Positions 45,534 through 55,528 are shown, counted from the stretch's first letter. The stretch: 64,000 nt of DNA from Psychrobacter namhaensis (GCF_016107545.1 NZ_JABASS010000012.1:27830-91829); one strand, 5' to 3'. Program-made: numbers and translations. The notes: generated by a model from the letters alone, not told the origin.

Positions 45534-47006
45534 ATGCGTTTGACTCCCCTCTCTGCTTTATCGCTGCTCAGTATGGCTGTTGGCATCAGCCTTGCCAGTA
45601 CTGCTCAAGCCGCCCGTCCACCAGCCCCAGACTTATCTAACGCTGAATTTCAACAATGTTTAGATGGCTTAAAAAATTCTAGCAAATTCCGCGGTGTCGA
45701 TGGTTTTACCTTTAACAACTATCGTCCCAGCCAGCCTGATCCTAGCGTGATCCAATCACTTAACTACCAGCCGGAGTTTCAAAAAGACGTGTGGGATTAT
45801 CTCTCAGCACTAGTGGATAAAGAGCGGGTCGAAGATGGTATTCGGGCAAAGCATCAGTGGGGCAATACACTCCGCCAAATTGAATCACGTTATGGGGTAA
45901 AGGCAGAGCACGTATTAGGGGTGTGGGGTGTGGAGTCCAATTTTGGTCAGACACTGGGCAAAAAACCCTTATTTGAGTCCTTGGCGACCCTATCGTGTTT
46001 TGATCGTCGGCAAAGCTATTTCCAAGGTGAGTATGCTAACGCGCTAAAAATCGTGCAAAATGGTGATATTGCGCCAAGCGATATGACAGGCTCGTGGGCA
46101 GGTGCCTTTGGGCAGACGCAATTTATGCCAAGCACCTTTTTAGAGCTAGCCGTTGATTTTGATGGCGATGGTCGTCGTGATTTGGTGAATAGCGTGCCCG
46201 ATGCGCTTGCCTCTACCGCTAACTTTTTAGACAAACGTGGCTATCGTACGGGCGAGCCATGGGGATATGAAGTCAAGCTACCTAGCGGTTTTTGGGCCGC
46301 CTCTAACCGCAAAGATAAAAAATCTATCAGTCATTGGCGCAATCAAGGTATCACGCTTGCCAACGGTAGCCCGCTACCTTACGACTTGAGCCGCGCAGGC
46401 TTATTGTTACCCGCTGGATTGGAAGGCCCTGCATTTTTGGTCGGCAAAAACTTTGACACGTTTTATTCGTACAATGCGTCAGAAAACTACGCATTGGCAA
46501 TCGCTCACTTATCAGACTTAATCACGCGTGAAGACAGCAGCAAGACTGATTTTGTGACCGCGTGGCCAACAGACGACCCTGGTATCAGTCGCCAGCAAGC
46601 CAAAGATATTCAACAGGCATTACTAAACGCCGGTTACGATATTGGCGGTGTTGATGGCATCATCGGTGATAATACCCGCACTGCTATCCAGCAATACCAA
46701 TCTAGTCGCGGTATTTTTCCAGCCGATGGCCGTGCAGGGCAAAAGTTCTACCGCACCATCATAGGTAACATGGCTCCTAGCAGCTCACAATACGATAATC
46801 AGTACGGCCAACCAGCAAATAGCCAGCCCTTGAATCCTGCCCCTGCCGATCGTATGGGACAACTGATCCAGCAACAAACGACCAATCCTACTACTTACTC
46901 ATCCCAGCCCTCTGCTCAACCATCACGCTCTGGCAACACACGCTATCGCCGGGTCACGGGTTCTGATGGTGTCGTAAAGCTTGTCCGTATTGATGAAGGT
47001 TTGTAG
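45534..47006 (+). CDS. MltB-type lytic murein transglycosylase with peptidoglycan-binding domain
   Basis: A 490-residue periplasmic enzyme. A Sec signal peptide ends at AQA-ARP (about residue 26-27). The SLT_2 catalytic domain (about 33-335) has the catalytic Glu134 in GVWGVESNFGQTLG and AGAFGQTQFMPSTF. A PG_binding_1 domain (about 350-408; QQALLNAGYDIGGVDGIIG, TRTAIQQYQ) follows, then a Gln, Ser and Pro-rich tail. It cleaves glycan strands to 1,6-anhydro ends. There is no lipobox, so it is a soluble member unlike E. coli MltB. A terminator follows at 47047-47082. Confidence 0.93.
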   Translation: MRLTPLSALSLLSMAVGISLASTAQAARPPAPDLSNAEFQQCLDGLKNSSKFRGVDGFTFNNYRPSQPDPSVIQSLNYQPEFQKDVWDYLSALVDKERVEDGIRAKHQWGNTLRQIESRYGVKAEHVLGVWGVESNFGQTLGKKPLFESLATLSCFDRRQSYFQGEYANALKIVQNGDIAPSDMTGSWAGAFGQTQFMPSTFLELAVDFDGDGRRDLVNSVPDALASTANFLDKRGYRTGEPWGYEVKLPSGFWAASNRKDKKSISHWRNQGITLANGSPLPYDLSRAGLLLPAGLEGPAFLVGKNFDTFYSYNASENYALAIAHLSDLITREDSSKTDFVTAWPTDDPGISRQQAKDIQQALLNAGYDIGGVDGIIGDNTRTAIQQYQSSRGIFPADGRAGQKFYRTIIGNMAPSSSQYDNQYGQPANSQPLNPAPADRMGQLIQQQTTNPTTYSSQPSAQPSRSGNTRYRRVTGSDGVVKLVRIDEGL

Positions 47007-47046
47007 TACCCGATCGAACCAGTGATAAGTGCATTCATAGTTGCAC

Positions 47047-47082
47047 CAAAAAGGCCACGCTAACCATAGCGTGGCCTTTTTA
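47047..47082. terminator. Bidirectional terminator after the transglycosylase gene
   Basis: AAAAAGGCCACGC pairs with GCGTGGCCTTTTT across TAACCATA. It lies between convergent genes. Confidence 0.9.
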
Positions 47083-47151
47083 TGAGCGTTATTTTCTAAT
47101 ATCACTTATCTAGCAACTTTAATATTTAAACCACAACGCTTCAATATACAT

Positions 47152-47451
47152 TTAGACGATAGGGGGCGGATTTGGCTTGCCGTTATCACCATTCCAGTTT
47201 TCACGGGCTTTTTCATCTAAATCAGCAGGCGTTTTTGGTTCCCATTTGCCATTTTCTTTCCAAGTGGCATCGCCCCAATCTTCATCCTCTTCTTTTCTAT
47301 CCATCTCTTTATATACTTGACTCGGATCGATGCCGCGACGTTTCATATCTGCCACTTGCTCTTCTAAGGTGTGAAACTGATCCGCATCATGCATAGATTT
47401 TTCTAGGCCATCAAGCTCTCTTTTTAACTCATCATTTTTAGCGTTACTCAT
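47152..47451 (-). CDS. Small acidic hypothetical protein
   Basis: A 99-residue soluble, charged protein that I do not recognise. It starts with a predicted coiled helix (about 4-60, rich in Glu, Lys, Asp and Met) and ends with a Trp, Pro and Asn-rich tail (WGDATWKENGKWEPKTP, GKPNPPPIV). AAGGAGAG lies 9 bases before the ATG and there is clear codon structure, so it is likely real. No signal peptide or cysteines. Confidence 0.65.
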   Translation of the reverse strand: MSNAKNDELKRELDGLEKSMHDADQFHTLEEQVADMKRRGIDPSQVYKEMDRKEEDEDWGDATWKENGKWEPKTPADLDEKARENWNGDNGKPNPPPIV

Positions 47452-47709
47452 TATGCGCTCTCCTTAATTGGTCAGTATGATTGTACGGTCTGTCTGGTTG
47501 TAATTTTAATATAAATGATGCACTCGATATTACTCGCTGCTTTATTCTATTATTACCAGTCTTGCTTAGATTCACAACCATTGACGCGTATGCTTTGTAT
47601 TACAAAACGTAGTCATAGGCGCAGACGAGATTTTATAACCGATATGATGCTTAGCTTTATTAAGCGGGAGAAGCCCAACACCATTCGCATTCAATTTTGA
47701 TGGTTAAGG

Positions 47710-48699
47710 TTAGATATCTTCATTACTTAATAGGTTTTTTGCATAAGCGGTCAATTTCCAAAGCTCTTGTGAGACTCGAGTACCGTAGGTGGTTAGCTGG
47801 ATCCAACTTGCAGCCACCAGCTGGCGTTGCAGATTGTTTAGATCATCTTGGAAAATTTGGCAGCGTGAGACGGCGTGGACATTTGGCATGTCTTTTTTAA
47901 TGTCTCGCTCAGCTTTTGATGCTATTAAGCGGTTAATAGCGTTTTGCAATCCATAACTGGAAAAGGGTGACGGAATGTTCATTAGTACCACCAATATCTC
48001 TCGCCACGTTAGCAGCATGGTTCTAGAGACGTCTGTTAAGTTGCCGCCTTCATAAGCTTGTGCGCTATATTTAACGTCAAAGGCTTCCATTAACACAATG
48101 GGTCTACTAACTTTATCTGCTATGAGTTCATCATCAGCGTTGCTGTCTTGGTTATTGGCTTTATTAGTCGCTAAAAGATCGGCAAATCTTTCGGCCACCG
48201 TTTGCTGGCTAAACTTGATCATCTCCTCGCTGGCTCTTACCCAACCACCAGACACTTTATGATTACTCACGACATTATAATAAGCTTGTACAAGTAATTG
48301 CTCGATGTCATTTTCTGTATCATAATAATAGAGCTCGTTGTCTTGCCGAGTCACTGATTTAATGAATTCTTGTAGTTGCCGACTGATATTGGCATCCTGA
48401 TGATGGTTTTTGATGAATATCAGTAAAGGTTTGAGTTTGGCTTTGGCATTTAAATAACTCAAATGCATCTGGCTAACACCCGTTTTTTGTACCGTACCGT
48501 AGCTGTCTCCGATGATCATCAACGCATAATCGCAAGAGTCAATGCATTGGCGCCCATATAGTGACGCTTTTGGTAGTTTACTCGACACATCATGGGTTAA
48601 GAACGCACGAGACTGAAAGAAGATCGATAAGCTGTCTAAGACCAGCAATTGATCATTGTCAGCGCATATGACATGAATATGATAGCGACAGTTTGACAC
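47710..48699 (-). CDS. DUF4062-like protein of unknown function
   Basis: A 329-residue soluble protein. The first 120 residues resemble a DUF4062 domain: a strand HIHVICADND, then CDYALMIIGDSYGTVQKTGVSQMHLSYLNAKAKLKPLLIFI, split here by wording but following the family order (CDYxxLIIGxxYG, S..H.EY..A...KP...FI). The remainder (about 150-329) is helical and unassigned. DUF4062 is a TIR/SEFIR-like Rossmann domain often found in signalling or defence proteins, so an immune or stress role is possible but unproven. Start is GTG at 48699, supported by AGAGG 5 bases upstream; there is no in-frame ATG nearby. It is monocistronic. Confidence 0.6.
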   Translation of the reverse strand: MSNCRYHIHVICADNDQLLVLDSLSIFFQSRAFLTHDVSSKLPKASLYGRQCIDSCDYALMIIGDSYGTVQKTGVSQMHLSYLNAKAKLKPLLIFIKNHHQDANISRQLQEFIKSVTRQDNELYYYDTENDIEQLLVQAYYNVVSNHKVSGGWVRASEEMIKFSQQTVAERFADLLATNKANNQDSNADDELIADKVSRPIVLMEAFDVKYSAQAYEGGNLTDVSRTMLLTWREILVVLMNIPSPFSSYGLQNAINRLIASKAERDIKKDMPNVHAVSRCQIFQDDLNNLQRQLVAASWIQLTTYGTRVSQELWKLTAYAKNLLSNEDI

Positions 48700-48863
48700 A
48701 GTTACCTCTAAACTTAGGTCGTGGCATAAAAGAGTATGATATCAAGTACAGCACAAATATCTTGCTGGGCACAGCCTAGCATAATCCTACAAAGATGAGC
48801 TCAATTTATTTGATTAAATCACTATTTAGGTTATGGAATTGATTGAATCAATATCAATAGCGG

Positions 48864-49907
48864 CTATTTAGAGTAGTATTGCAACGCTGCCTTTTTACCC
48901 AGCAGACGCTCTATTAAAACGTCCAGTTTATCATCAGATTTTGTGGCATAAAAAGTTAGTGGGAGTTGCTTGCCGTCCTTAGTATGGTTCAACGGCTTTG
49001 ATAGACTATTATCTGCCCCACTACTGTCTAAATAACGCCCCTCTGTTTCATTATCAGAGCGTGCAGACATTTGATTTGCCACCAACAGCTGCTTGACTCG
49101 CTCAGCAATCGCTTGCCCAGAATCCACTACCTGTATCGATAATTGCTGCTGGGCAATCTCTTCTAATAAAAACGCTTTAAAAAACGGATAATGCGTACAG
49201 CCTAGCACCAACTGATCTACCCCATCATTCGCAAATGTGTGTAGCTGCTGGCGTAAGCGTAGCGCTGTGTCATCCTGTTCTGGCATCCCTGCTTCTACCC
49301 ACGGCACCAGTTGGGGATCAAAATACTTGATGACTGCCGCGTTATTGGGGTGAGCAAAGTGGTTGATAACCTCATTAAGCAATGACCCATTCAAGGTTGC
49401 CTTAGTCGCCAATACCGCCACACGGCCACTTTTACTCGCCAGTACTGCGGGTTTCAAAGCAGGCACTAAACCTACGATGGGCAGCTGAGGATAACACCGC
49501 CTTGCGGTCTCCAACGCGTAGGCTGAGGCACTATTGCAAGCAATGACGATGAGTTTACAGCCCTGCTTATACAGCCACTCTACTGCGGTGAGTGTTAAGG
49601 CTTCAATATCATCACTATCACGACTGCCATAGGGTACATTTAGGGTGTCGGCATAATAAACATAACGCTCGGCAGGTAGCTGCTGGGCTAAATGTAGATA
49701 AATGGATAAACCACCAATGCCAGAGTCAAACAACCCTATTGGGGCGCTGCGGTCTTTATTTGTCAAAGCCGTCTGAACAGCAATGTTATTAATATCTGCT
49801 TTATTGGCCCCTATTTTTGCCGTGGTAGCCTCCTTCAAAGTCTTGCCACTAACCGTGTCTGTCCCTTTTTCAACCACATTGCTGGCATTACCTACGATAA
49901 TATCCAT
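48864..49907 (-). CDS. murI: Glutamate racemase
   Basis: A 347-residue glutamate racemase supplying D-glutamate for peptidoglycan. The two catalytic cysteines are in VIACNSASAYA and VLGCTHYPFF, and the core begins PIGLFDSGIGGLSI. The catalytic domain starts only at about residue 55; the preceding segment is a polar extension (NASNVVEKGTDTVSGKTLK) with no predicted targeting signal. A second variable stretch (about 285-315) sits before the C-terminus. The start is uncertain, since the ATG at 49907 has a weak ribosome site. Confidence 0.93.
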   Translation of the reverse strand: MDIIVGNASNVVEKGTDTVSGKTLKEATTAKIGANKADINNIAVQTALTNKDRSAPIGLFDSGIGGLSIYLHLAQQLPAERYVYYADTLNVPYGSRDSDDIEALTLTAVEWLYKQGCKLIVIACNSASAYALETARRCYPQLPIVGLVPALKPAVLASKSGRVAVLATKATLNGSLLNEVINHFAHPNNAAVIKYFDPQLVPWVEAGMPEQDDTALRLRQQLHTFANDGVDQLVLGCTHYPFFKAFLLEEIAQQQLSIQVVDSGQAIAERVKQLLVANQMSARSDNETEGRYLDSSGADNSLSKPLNHTKDGKQLPLTFYATKSDDKLDVLIERLLGKKAALQYYSK

Positions 49908-50105
49908 CGTTATGCTACCGCTACTTTTATATACATATCATCATCTTAATACGAGTTAGCCACTGATAAAGTGCGTTAAATACGATGCAGCGTGTAGCTA
50001 GCAAATCGTTCCGTAAAAAATTATAGTACCTATACAGTGGATTGCAATGAATAAATTGCTGTTCATCAGTTGCTTTAAATGGTTCCTCTAAATAGTGACG
50101 GATTC

Positions 50106-50780
50106 TTAGTTGGCTGGCATCGACAGCTGATAAGACTTACCACCACTTTGTAAGGTGAGAGTCGTCTCGCCGTTTTGTTCGGTCAGCTCACCAATTTCGG
50201 TCAAATGATAAAAAGTATTGCGACCGATAAGTGCGGTTAAACCATTTCTCACAGGCATATAGGGCCGTACTTGCGCTTCGACTGCGACTTCCTGATTACT
50301 GTACGTCTTTAACATGATGGGGTGCTCTTCATCTAGCCGTAGCACATCGCCCGTCGTCGTCGTAAATTCCAACCAACTGGTATCGCCTTCATAGACTATA
50401 CCCACATCGTTGATCAGTAATGGCGCGTCCTCAACTTGGATACGGATTTTTTGTACAGGAGTCTTTAAGAAGTACTCAGTCTTGCCGTTATTTTCTTCTT
50501 TCCATAAAATAGTGGCAAACAAGCTCACCAATGACTCACGGGTCATCTGTCCTCCTTCATGCCACCATTCCCCGTTTGCCTTTATGACTAAGTCCATATC
50601 CGCCACATTCTCAGGGTGCCACTTTTCTAGTGGCGGTATGGCACGACCTGCCCGCTCACCGGCAGTAGACTTTAGATAGTGACTGAGTGCTTCCATACTA
50701 TTTAGGTTGGATACCTTGTCGTTTGGGGAGTTAGCCACACTGTTATCATTTTCCGTGATGCTTTTATTATCGTTATTCAT
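50106..50780 (-). CDS. DUF1285 family protein
   Basis: A 224-residue protein of the DUF1285 family. The conserved blocks are PPLEKWHPENVADMDLVIKANGEWWHEGG (read as PPLEKWHPE, then MDLVIKANGEWWHEG), MTRESLVSLFATIL, YFLKTPVQKIRIQVEDAPLL, and PMRNGL-like PVRNGLTALIGRNTFYHL. It is a soluble beta-rich protein; the family has no confirmed function. The N-terminal 30 residues are disordered. AAAGGA precedes the ATG. Confidence 0.85.
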   Translation of the reverse strand: MNNDNKSITENDNSVANSPNDKVSNLNSMEALSHYLKSTAGERAGRAIPPLEKWHPENVADMDLVIKANGEWWHEGGQMTRESLVSLFATILWKEENNGKTEYFLKTPVQKIRIQVEDAPLLINDVGIVYEGDTSWLEFTTTTGDVLRLDEEHPIMLKTYSNQEVAVEAQVRPYMPVRNGLTALIGRNTFYHLTEIGELTEQNGETTLTLQSGGKSYQLSMPAN

Positions 50781-51185
50781 CTTGTCATCCTTTACCTAGT
50801 GTTCAAAGTTTGGCAAATCTATTATTACTATAAATTTTAGTTTCGGGTATGATGAAACCATATTACGTCAATACCCTTATTATCTTAAACTTACCTTAAC
50901 ACCGATACTCATAAATGCGTATCGTGTTTGTAAGACTTTTCTTTTATAATGAGTAACGATTTTTTATTGAATTGGTCAAGTGGGTGTTGTGTTAATGACA
51001 CACTTTACGTCATAGGTTGATGTCTTTAAATAATTGACCTTAACAGCAACGTGGTCAACTGATGTCACAAAGGCAGTTTTTATTGGGCAGCCATATGTCT
51101 GAGTAGCGTTAGCGCCGCAAATCTATTATTTAATTGTTAAGCTAATGATGCCCTGAGATAAGCCACTAAAAGTTTAGGAGTAGGT
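50781..51185. other. Intergenic region between divergent DUF1285 and ETF-QO genes (405 bp)
   Basis: No ORF or RNA gene is seen. It should contain both promoters. Confidence 0.5.
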
Positions 51186-53018
51186 ATGCAAGAGCAAGAC
51201 AATCAAAAGCCAGTCATGGATGGTGACACTGTGAATACGGGCACGCCAGTAGCAACAGAGACGGCAGAGCCAACAGCTGCGACTCAAGAAGAGCAAATAA
51301 CTGAAACAGTTGCTGCGGAAAAAGCGCCAGAGTCAGTAGTAGAGCCTGTCGCATCAGAGCCTGAGATTGAACGTGAATCAATGGAGTTCGATGTCATCAT
51401 CGTCGGTGGTGGACCTGCTGGTCTCTCTGCTGCCATCCGTCTACGTCAGCTCGCTATTAAAGCCGGCAATGATGAATTTATGGTTTGTGTGGTTGAAAAA
51501 GGCTCTGAGTTCGGTGCGCATACCTTGTCTGGCGCCGTCATCGAGCCACGTGCTTTGAACGAGCTGATCCCAGACTGGAAAGAAAAAGGCGCGCCACTTA
51601 ACGTGCCAGCAACCGAAGATCGCTTCTACTACTTAAACTCAGCCACGCGCTCTACCAAAGTGCCTGATTCATTAATTCCAGGTCCGATGCACAATAACGG
51701 TAACTATATTGTCTCGCTGGGTAATGTGGTTCGCTGGTTGGCCGTACAGGCAGAAGAGCTTGAAGTCATGATGTTCCCAGGTTTCCCTGCCGATGATATC
51801 TTGTATAACGACGATGGTTCAGTCAGAGGCATCTTAACAGGTGATATGGGTGTGGCCGCCAATGGCGAAGCGAAGCCTAGCTTTGAGCCTGGTTACGAGC
51901 TACTGGCCAAGTACACCATCTTTGCCGAAGGCAGCCGCGGTCATTTGGGCAAACGCTTAATCAGCCGTTTTGGTCTTGATAAAGACTCTGACCCTCAGCA
52001 CTATGGTATCGGTCTAAAAGAGCTGTGGGAAGTTGCGCCAGAAAAACACGAGCAAGGCGTGGTCATGCACGGTCTTGGCTGGCCATTAACAGAAACTGGC
52101 TCTACCGGTGGTTGGTGGTTGTACTTCGATGAAAACAACCAAGTCAGTTTTGGTCTGGTCGCTGACTTGTCTTATCACAACCCATACATGTCTCCATTTG
52201 ATGAGATGCAACGCTTAAAAACTCACCCTGTCATCAAAGAGGTGCTAGAAGGCGGTAAGCGTATTTCTTACGGCGCGCGTGCGCTGACTAAAGGTGGTTT
52301 GAACTCATTGCCAAAATTTACCTTCCCAGGTGGCGTATTGGTCGGTGATGATGCTGGATTTTTGAACCCAGCCAAAATCAAAGGCACCCATACCTCGATG
52401 AAGTCAGGTATGCTAGCAGCCGAAGCTATCTTTGAGGCACTGCAAGCAGATCGTCAACATGACGAAGTCGTTGCCTATAGCACGATGTATAAAGAGTCAT
52501 GGCTCTATCAAGACAATTACGAGTCGCGCAACTTCTCACCTGCGATGCACCGTATGGGCCAGTTCATGGGTGGCGCTTTTATCTTTATTGAGCACAACCT
52601 GCTAAAAGGTAAGATGCCATTTACCATACATGACAATCGCCCAGACTATGATCAACTAGAACGTGCCAATCATGCTTATCAACCAACCTACCTAAAGCCT
52701 GATGGTAAATTGGTGTTTGATAAATTGTCATCGGTCTTTATATCTAACACCAACCATGCTGAAGATCAGCCGACGCATTTAAAATTGACCGACCCGACAG
52801 TACCTGTGTCGATCAACTTGCCGTTGTATGCTGAGCCAGCACGTTTGTACTGTCCAGCTGGTGTCTATGAAGTAGTAAAAGACGCTGAGGGCGCCAAGTT
52901 CGTCATCAATGCCCAAAACTGTGTTCATTGTAAGACCTGTGATATCAAAGACCCTTCGCAGAATATTACTTGGGTAACACCAGAAGGCGGCGGTGGTCCT
53001 AACTATCCAAACATGTAA
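51186..53018 (+). CDS. Electron-transfer flavoprotein-ubiquinone oxidoreductase
   Basis: A 610-residue ETF-QO that passes electrons from ETF (loaded by acyl-CoA dehydrogenases) to ubiquinone at the inner membrane. It has the FAD motif DVIIVGGGPAGLSAAIRL (about 69-86), the ubiquinone and membrane region (GGLNSLPKFTFPGG), and the C-terminal 4Fe-4S cluster cysteines RLYCPAGVYE and NCVHCKTCDIKDP. An acidic N-terminal extension of about 65 residues (many Glu, Thr, Ala and Val) precedes the usual start (MEFDVIIVGG). The AGGAG site at the first ATG supports the long form. It works with fadBA in fatty-acid oxidation. Confidence 0.95.
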   Translation: MQEQDNQKPVMDGDTVNTGTPVATETAEPTAATQEEQITETVAAEKAPESVVEPVASEPEIERESMEFDVIIVGGGPAGLSAAIRLRQLAIKAGNDEFMVCVVEKGSEFGAHTLSGAVIEPRALNELIPDWKEKGAPLNVPATEDRFYYLNSATRSTKVPDSLIPGPMHNNGNYIVSLGNVVRWLAVQAEELEVMMFPGFPADDILYNDDGSVRGILTGDMGVAANGEAKPSFEPGYELLAKYTIFAEGSRGHLGKRLISRFGLDKDSDPQHYGIGLKELWEVAPEKHEQGVVMHGLGWPLTETGSTGGWWLYFDENNQVSFGLVADLSYHNPYMSPFDEMQRLKTHPVIKEVLEGGKRISYGARALTKGGLNSLPKFTFPGGVLVGDDAGFLNPAKIKGTHTSMKSGMLAAEAIFEALQADRQHDEVVAYSTMYKESWLYQDNYESRNFSPAMHRMGQFMGGAFIFIEHNLLKGKMPFTIHDNRPDYDQLERANHAYQPTYLKPDGKLVFDKLSSVFISNTNHAEDQPTHLKLTDPTVPVSINLPLYAEPARLYCPAGVYEVVKDAEGAKFVINAQNCVHCKTCDIKDPSQNITWVTPEGGGGPNYPNM

Positions 53019-53066
53019 ATCGCAACTGCGATAATGCTTGTTTTAAGACAGTAACAGTACGCCAAT

Positions 53067-53107
53067 AAAAAGCGCCCTTCTTTTATATAAAAGAAGGGCG
53101 CTTTTTT
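53067..53107. terminator. Bidirectional terminator between ETF-QO and agcS
   Basis: An almost perfect palindrome (AAAAGCGCCCTTCTTTTATA with its complement) ends in T-runs on both strands, between convergent genes. Confidence 0.9.
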
Positions 53108-53145
53108 ATACTGATACGTTTAACCATCAATATGAATCTTTCAGC

Positions 53146-54642
53146 TTAATCCGTCCAAGCATCACGATTGGCTTCATCTTTTAGCTTCACAAAATCATCA
53201 GGGTCAAATTTGATTTGATCGCCTGTTTTGCCTTCTTTCACTTGACGCTCATAGTCACGCAATATTCTCAGCGCCACAGGAGACAACAGTAAAATAGCCA
53301 CTAAGTTGACCAAGGCCATCAGCCCCATCGATAGATCAGCAAAGTTCCAGATCGCTGGCAAACTGGCAACGGCACCGACAAACACCATGCCCAGCACCAT
53401 AAAGCGGAATATCATGATCATGACTTTGGCATTTTTGGTGCCAGAGATGAACTCAAGGTTTGACTCACCATAACTATAGTTAGCAATGATGGAGGTGAAC
53501 GAAAAGAAGAAAATAGCAATCGCGACAAAGATAATGCCTAAGTCACCAACATACTGCGATAGGGCCAACTGAGTGAGCTGAATACCCTCTTGCTCAACAT
53601 TTGGATCGACCACACCAGACAAAATAATGATTGACGCAGTTGCTGTACAGATAATAAGGGTATCCATAAACACCCCCAGCATTTGCATAAACCCTTGCAC
53701 CGCGGGATGATCAGGATGACTCTTCGCCGTTGCAGCAGCATTCGGTGCTGAACCCATACCCGCTTCATTCGAAAACAAACCACGCTTGATACCGTTGATC
53801 ATGGCCTGAGCAATGCCATAACCAATAACCCCGCCAGCTGCTTGCTCAAAACCAAACGCTGACTTGACAATCAACACAATCGCTGCTGGGAACTGGCTAA
53901 AGTTAGTGACGATAATAAATAAGGCCAACAAAATATATAAAATCGCCATGATGGGTACGATTTTACCCGCGATACGCGCGACCGAACGCAAACCACCGAA
54001 GACCACTGGCGCAACTAAGGCCACCAAGACCGCGCCTGTCATCCACGTTGGCACCCCAAAGGCTTCATTGGTCGCTTGAGCAATGGTATTTGACTGTACA
54101 CCGTTGAACGCCAAACCAAAAGCCACGAGCAGGCACACTGAGAAAAATATGGCTAACCAACGCTTACCGAGACCTTTTTCAATATAATAAGCAGGTCCAC
54201 CGCGGTAGACATTATCATTGTGTGGGACTTTGTACGCCTGTGCTAAGGTGGATTCGATAAAGCTGGTCGACATACCAACGATCGCTGTCATCCACATCCA
54301 AAATACCGCCCCTGGACCACCGAGATAAATCGCAATCGCGACCCCGGCCAGATTACCGGTCCCAACGCGCGCCGCTAACGATGTCATCAAGGCCTCAAAC
54401 GAGCTGATACCACCATCTTTACGCCCTTGATTGGAGACACGTAACAATTGCCACATGTGACCAAAATGACGGAACTGGATAAAGCGTGTGACCACGGTGA
54501 AATACAGGCCAGCCCCAATCAGTAAGAACATTAACAGTCCGTACCAAGGATTACTCGCGATCAACCAATCATTGTTTCCCCAGATAATACCAACACCGTA
54601 ATTCACGATGTTATTAAACCAACCTGCTACCCCTTCGCTCAT
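53146..54642 (-). CDS. Sodium/alanine symporter (AGCS family)
   Basis: A 498-residue integral membrane protein of the AGCS family, with about 10-11 hydrophobic helices. It has family signatures ARVGTGNLAGVAIAIYLGGPG and MWMTAIVGMSTSFIES, and GMGSAPNAAATAKS at about 300. It should import alanine or glycine with Na+. The C-terminus is a short charged cytosolic tail. No riboswitch is visible upstream. It is monocistronic. Confidence 0.93.
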   Translation of the reverse strand: MSEGVAGWFNNIVNYGVGIIWGNNDWLIASNPWYGLLMFLLIGAGLYFTVVTRFIQFRHFGHMWQLLRVSNQGRKDGGISSFEALMTSLAARVGTGNLAGVAIAIYLGGPGAVFWMWMTAIVGMSTSFIESTLAQAYKVPHNDNVYRGGPAYYIEKGLGKRWLAIFFSVCLLVAFGLAFNGVQSNTIAQATNEAFGVPTWMTGAVLVALVAPVVFGGLRSVARIAGKIVPIMAILYILLALFIIVTNFSQFPAAIVLIVKSAFGFEQAAGGVIGYGIAQAMINGIKRGLFSNEAGMGSAPNAAATAKSHPDHPAVQGFMQMLGVFMDTLIICTATASIIILSGVVDPNVEQEGIQLTQLALSQYVGDLGIIFVAIAIFFFSFTSIIANYSYGESNLEFISGTKNAKVMIMIFRFMVLGMVFVGAVASLPAIWNFADLSMGLMALVNLVAILLLSPVALRILRDYERQVKEGKTGDQIKFDPDDFVKLKDEANRDAWTD

Positions 54643-55528
54643 ACGGACTCCTCATTTACCCTTTATATATCTTGCTTGTATGTCTTATTGATATCGTTGT
54701 CGCCCAATTCTAACCTTAAAAACGCATACTTAAAATGGCGGAGATCAAAATGTCACGTGCATTCTATAGTTATAAGGTTGTCTACAATCATCACGTTTGG
54801 TTATTAACTCAGTAACTTTATTTATAAAATAAATGTTACTTACACTTGATATCCTATAGAATGTATTGAGTAACAATTTAATAGCATAAACTAGACCGTT
54901 TACGTACTATCACCATGATGTCAACGTCTAATGTGGCAACTTACATACTAATTATTATAAATAACCTTGATTTATATGAATATTTTTTATGTTTTATTGT
55001 TGATAAAACGATTTTATCAATGTTAGTGTAAATTAACCATTCAATAATCTGCATGAATGGTGAAAGCATTAAAAACTTTAAGAGGCTTGTCAGGAAGACA
55101 AGATTGCGAAAAAGACAGCGGACTGTCCTACCTCCCCTTTCTTCCTCGATAAACCCTGTGCCTTTTACATGGCAGTCTTAATCAAAGTGACCAATGCGAT
55201 ACCTGACGATTGAGTGATTGTTTGCAAACACAACAGGTTAAATACGCGTGTTTATAGTTACACATTAACGGTCTCACTGTTTGTAACGCTTACTTTATAA
55301 AGCAGTACCTATCTATTTTTTATGGCCATTTAAGTGATAAAAAATAGCCAAAGCCTCTCTCATATTGTTGTTTGTGTTAACGCTGTTAGATTACTTGGTA
55401 TTGGCTGTCTATCAAGCAAAGTTTTTGCTGTAGAGATAGTGTCATCGCAATCGATAAGTGCCAAATCGTCGTAATTTATTAGGGTTAGACCAACAATTGT
55501 ATTTTAGGTAGACAAAAGGAGTTGTCCT
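54643..55528. other. Long intergenic region between divergent agcS and the DUF4212 symporter genes (886 bp)
   Basis: The left half is very AT-rich promoter-like DNA. At 55086-55127 there are two adjacent perfect small hairpins (CTTGTC-AGGAA-GACAAG and GACAG-CGGA-CTGTC). No ORF is supported. I looked for a glycine riboswitch and found none of its conserved pieces. Confidence 0.5.
55086..55127 (+). other. Twin small hairpins in the symporter upstream region
   Basis: Stem 1 is CTTGTC (55086-55091) with GACAAG (55097-55102). Stem 2 is GACAG (55114-55118) with CTGTC (55123-55127). They lie about 400 bp before the DUF4212 gene and could belong to a structured leader or small RNA. Confidence 0.3.

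Noticed and set aside
47515..47700. A 61-codon plus-strand frame upstream of the small acidic gene
   Set aside because: Short, no ribosome site and no recognisable similarity; probably chance.
54643..55100. A glycine riboswitch before the alanine/glycine symporter
   Set aside because: None of the conserved aptamer pieces could be found on the minus strand upstream of the gene.
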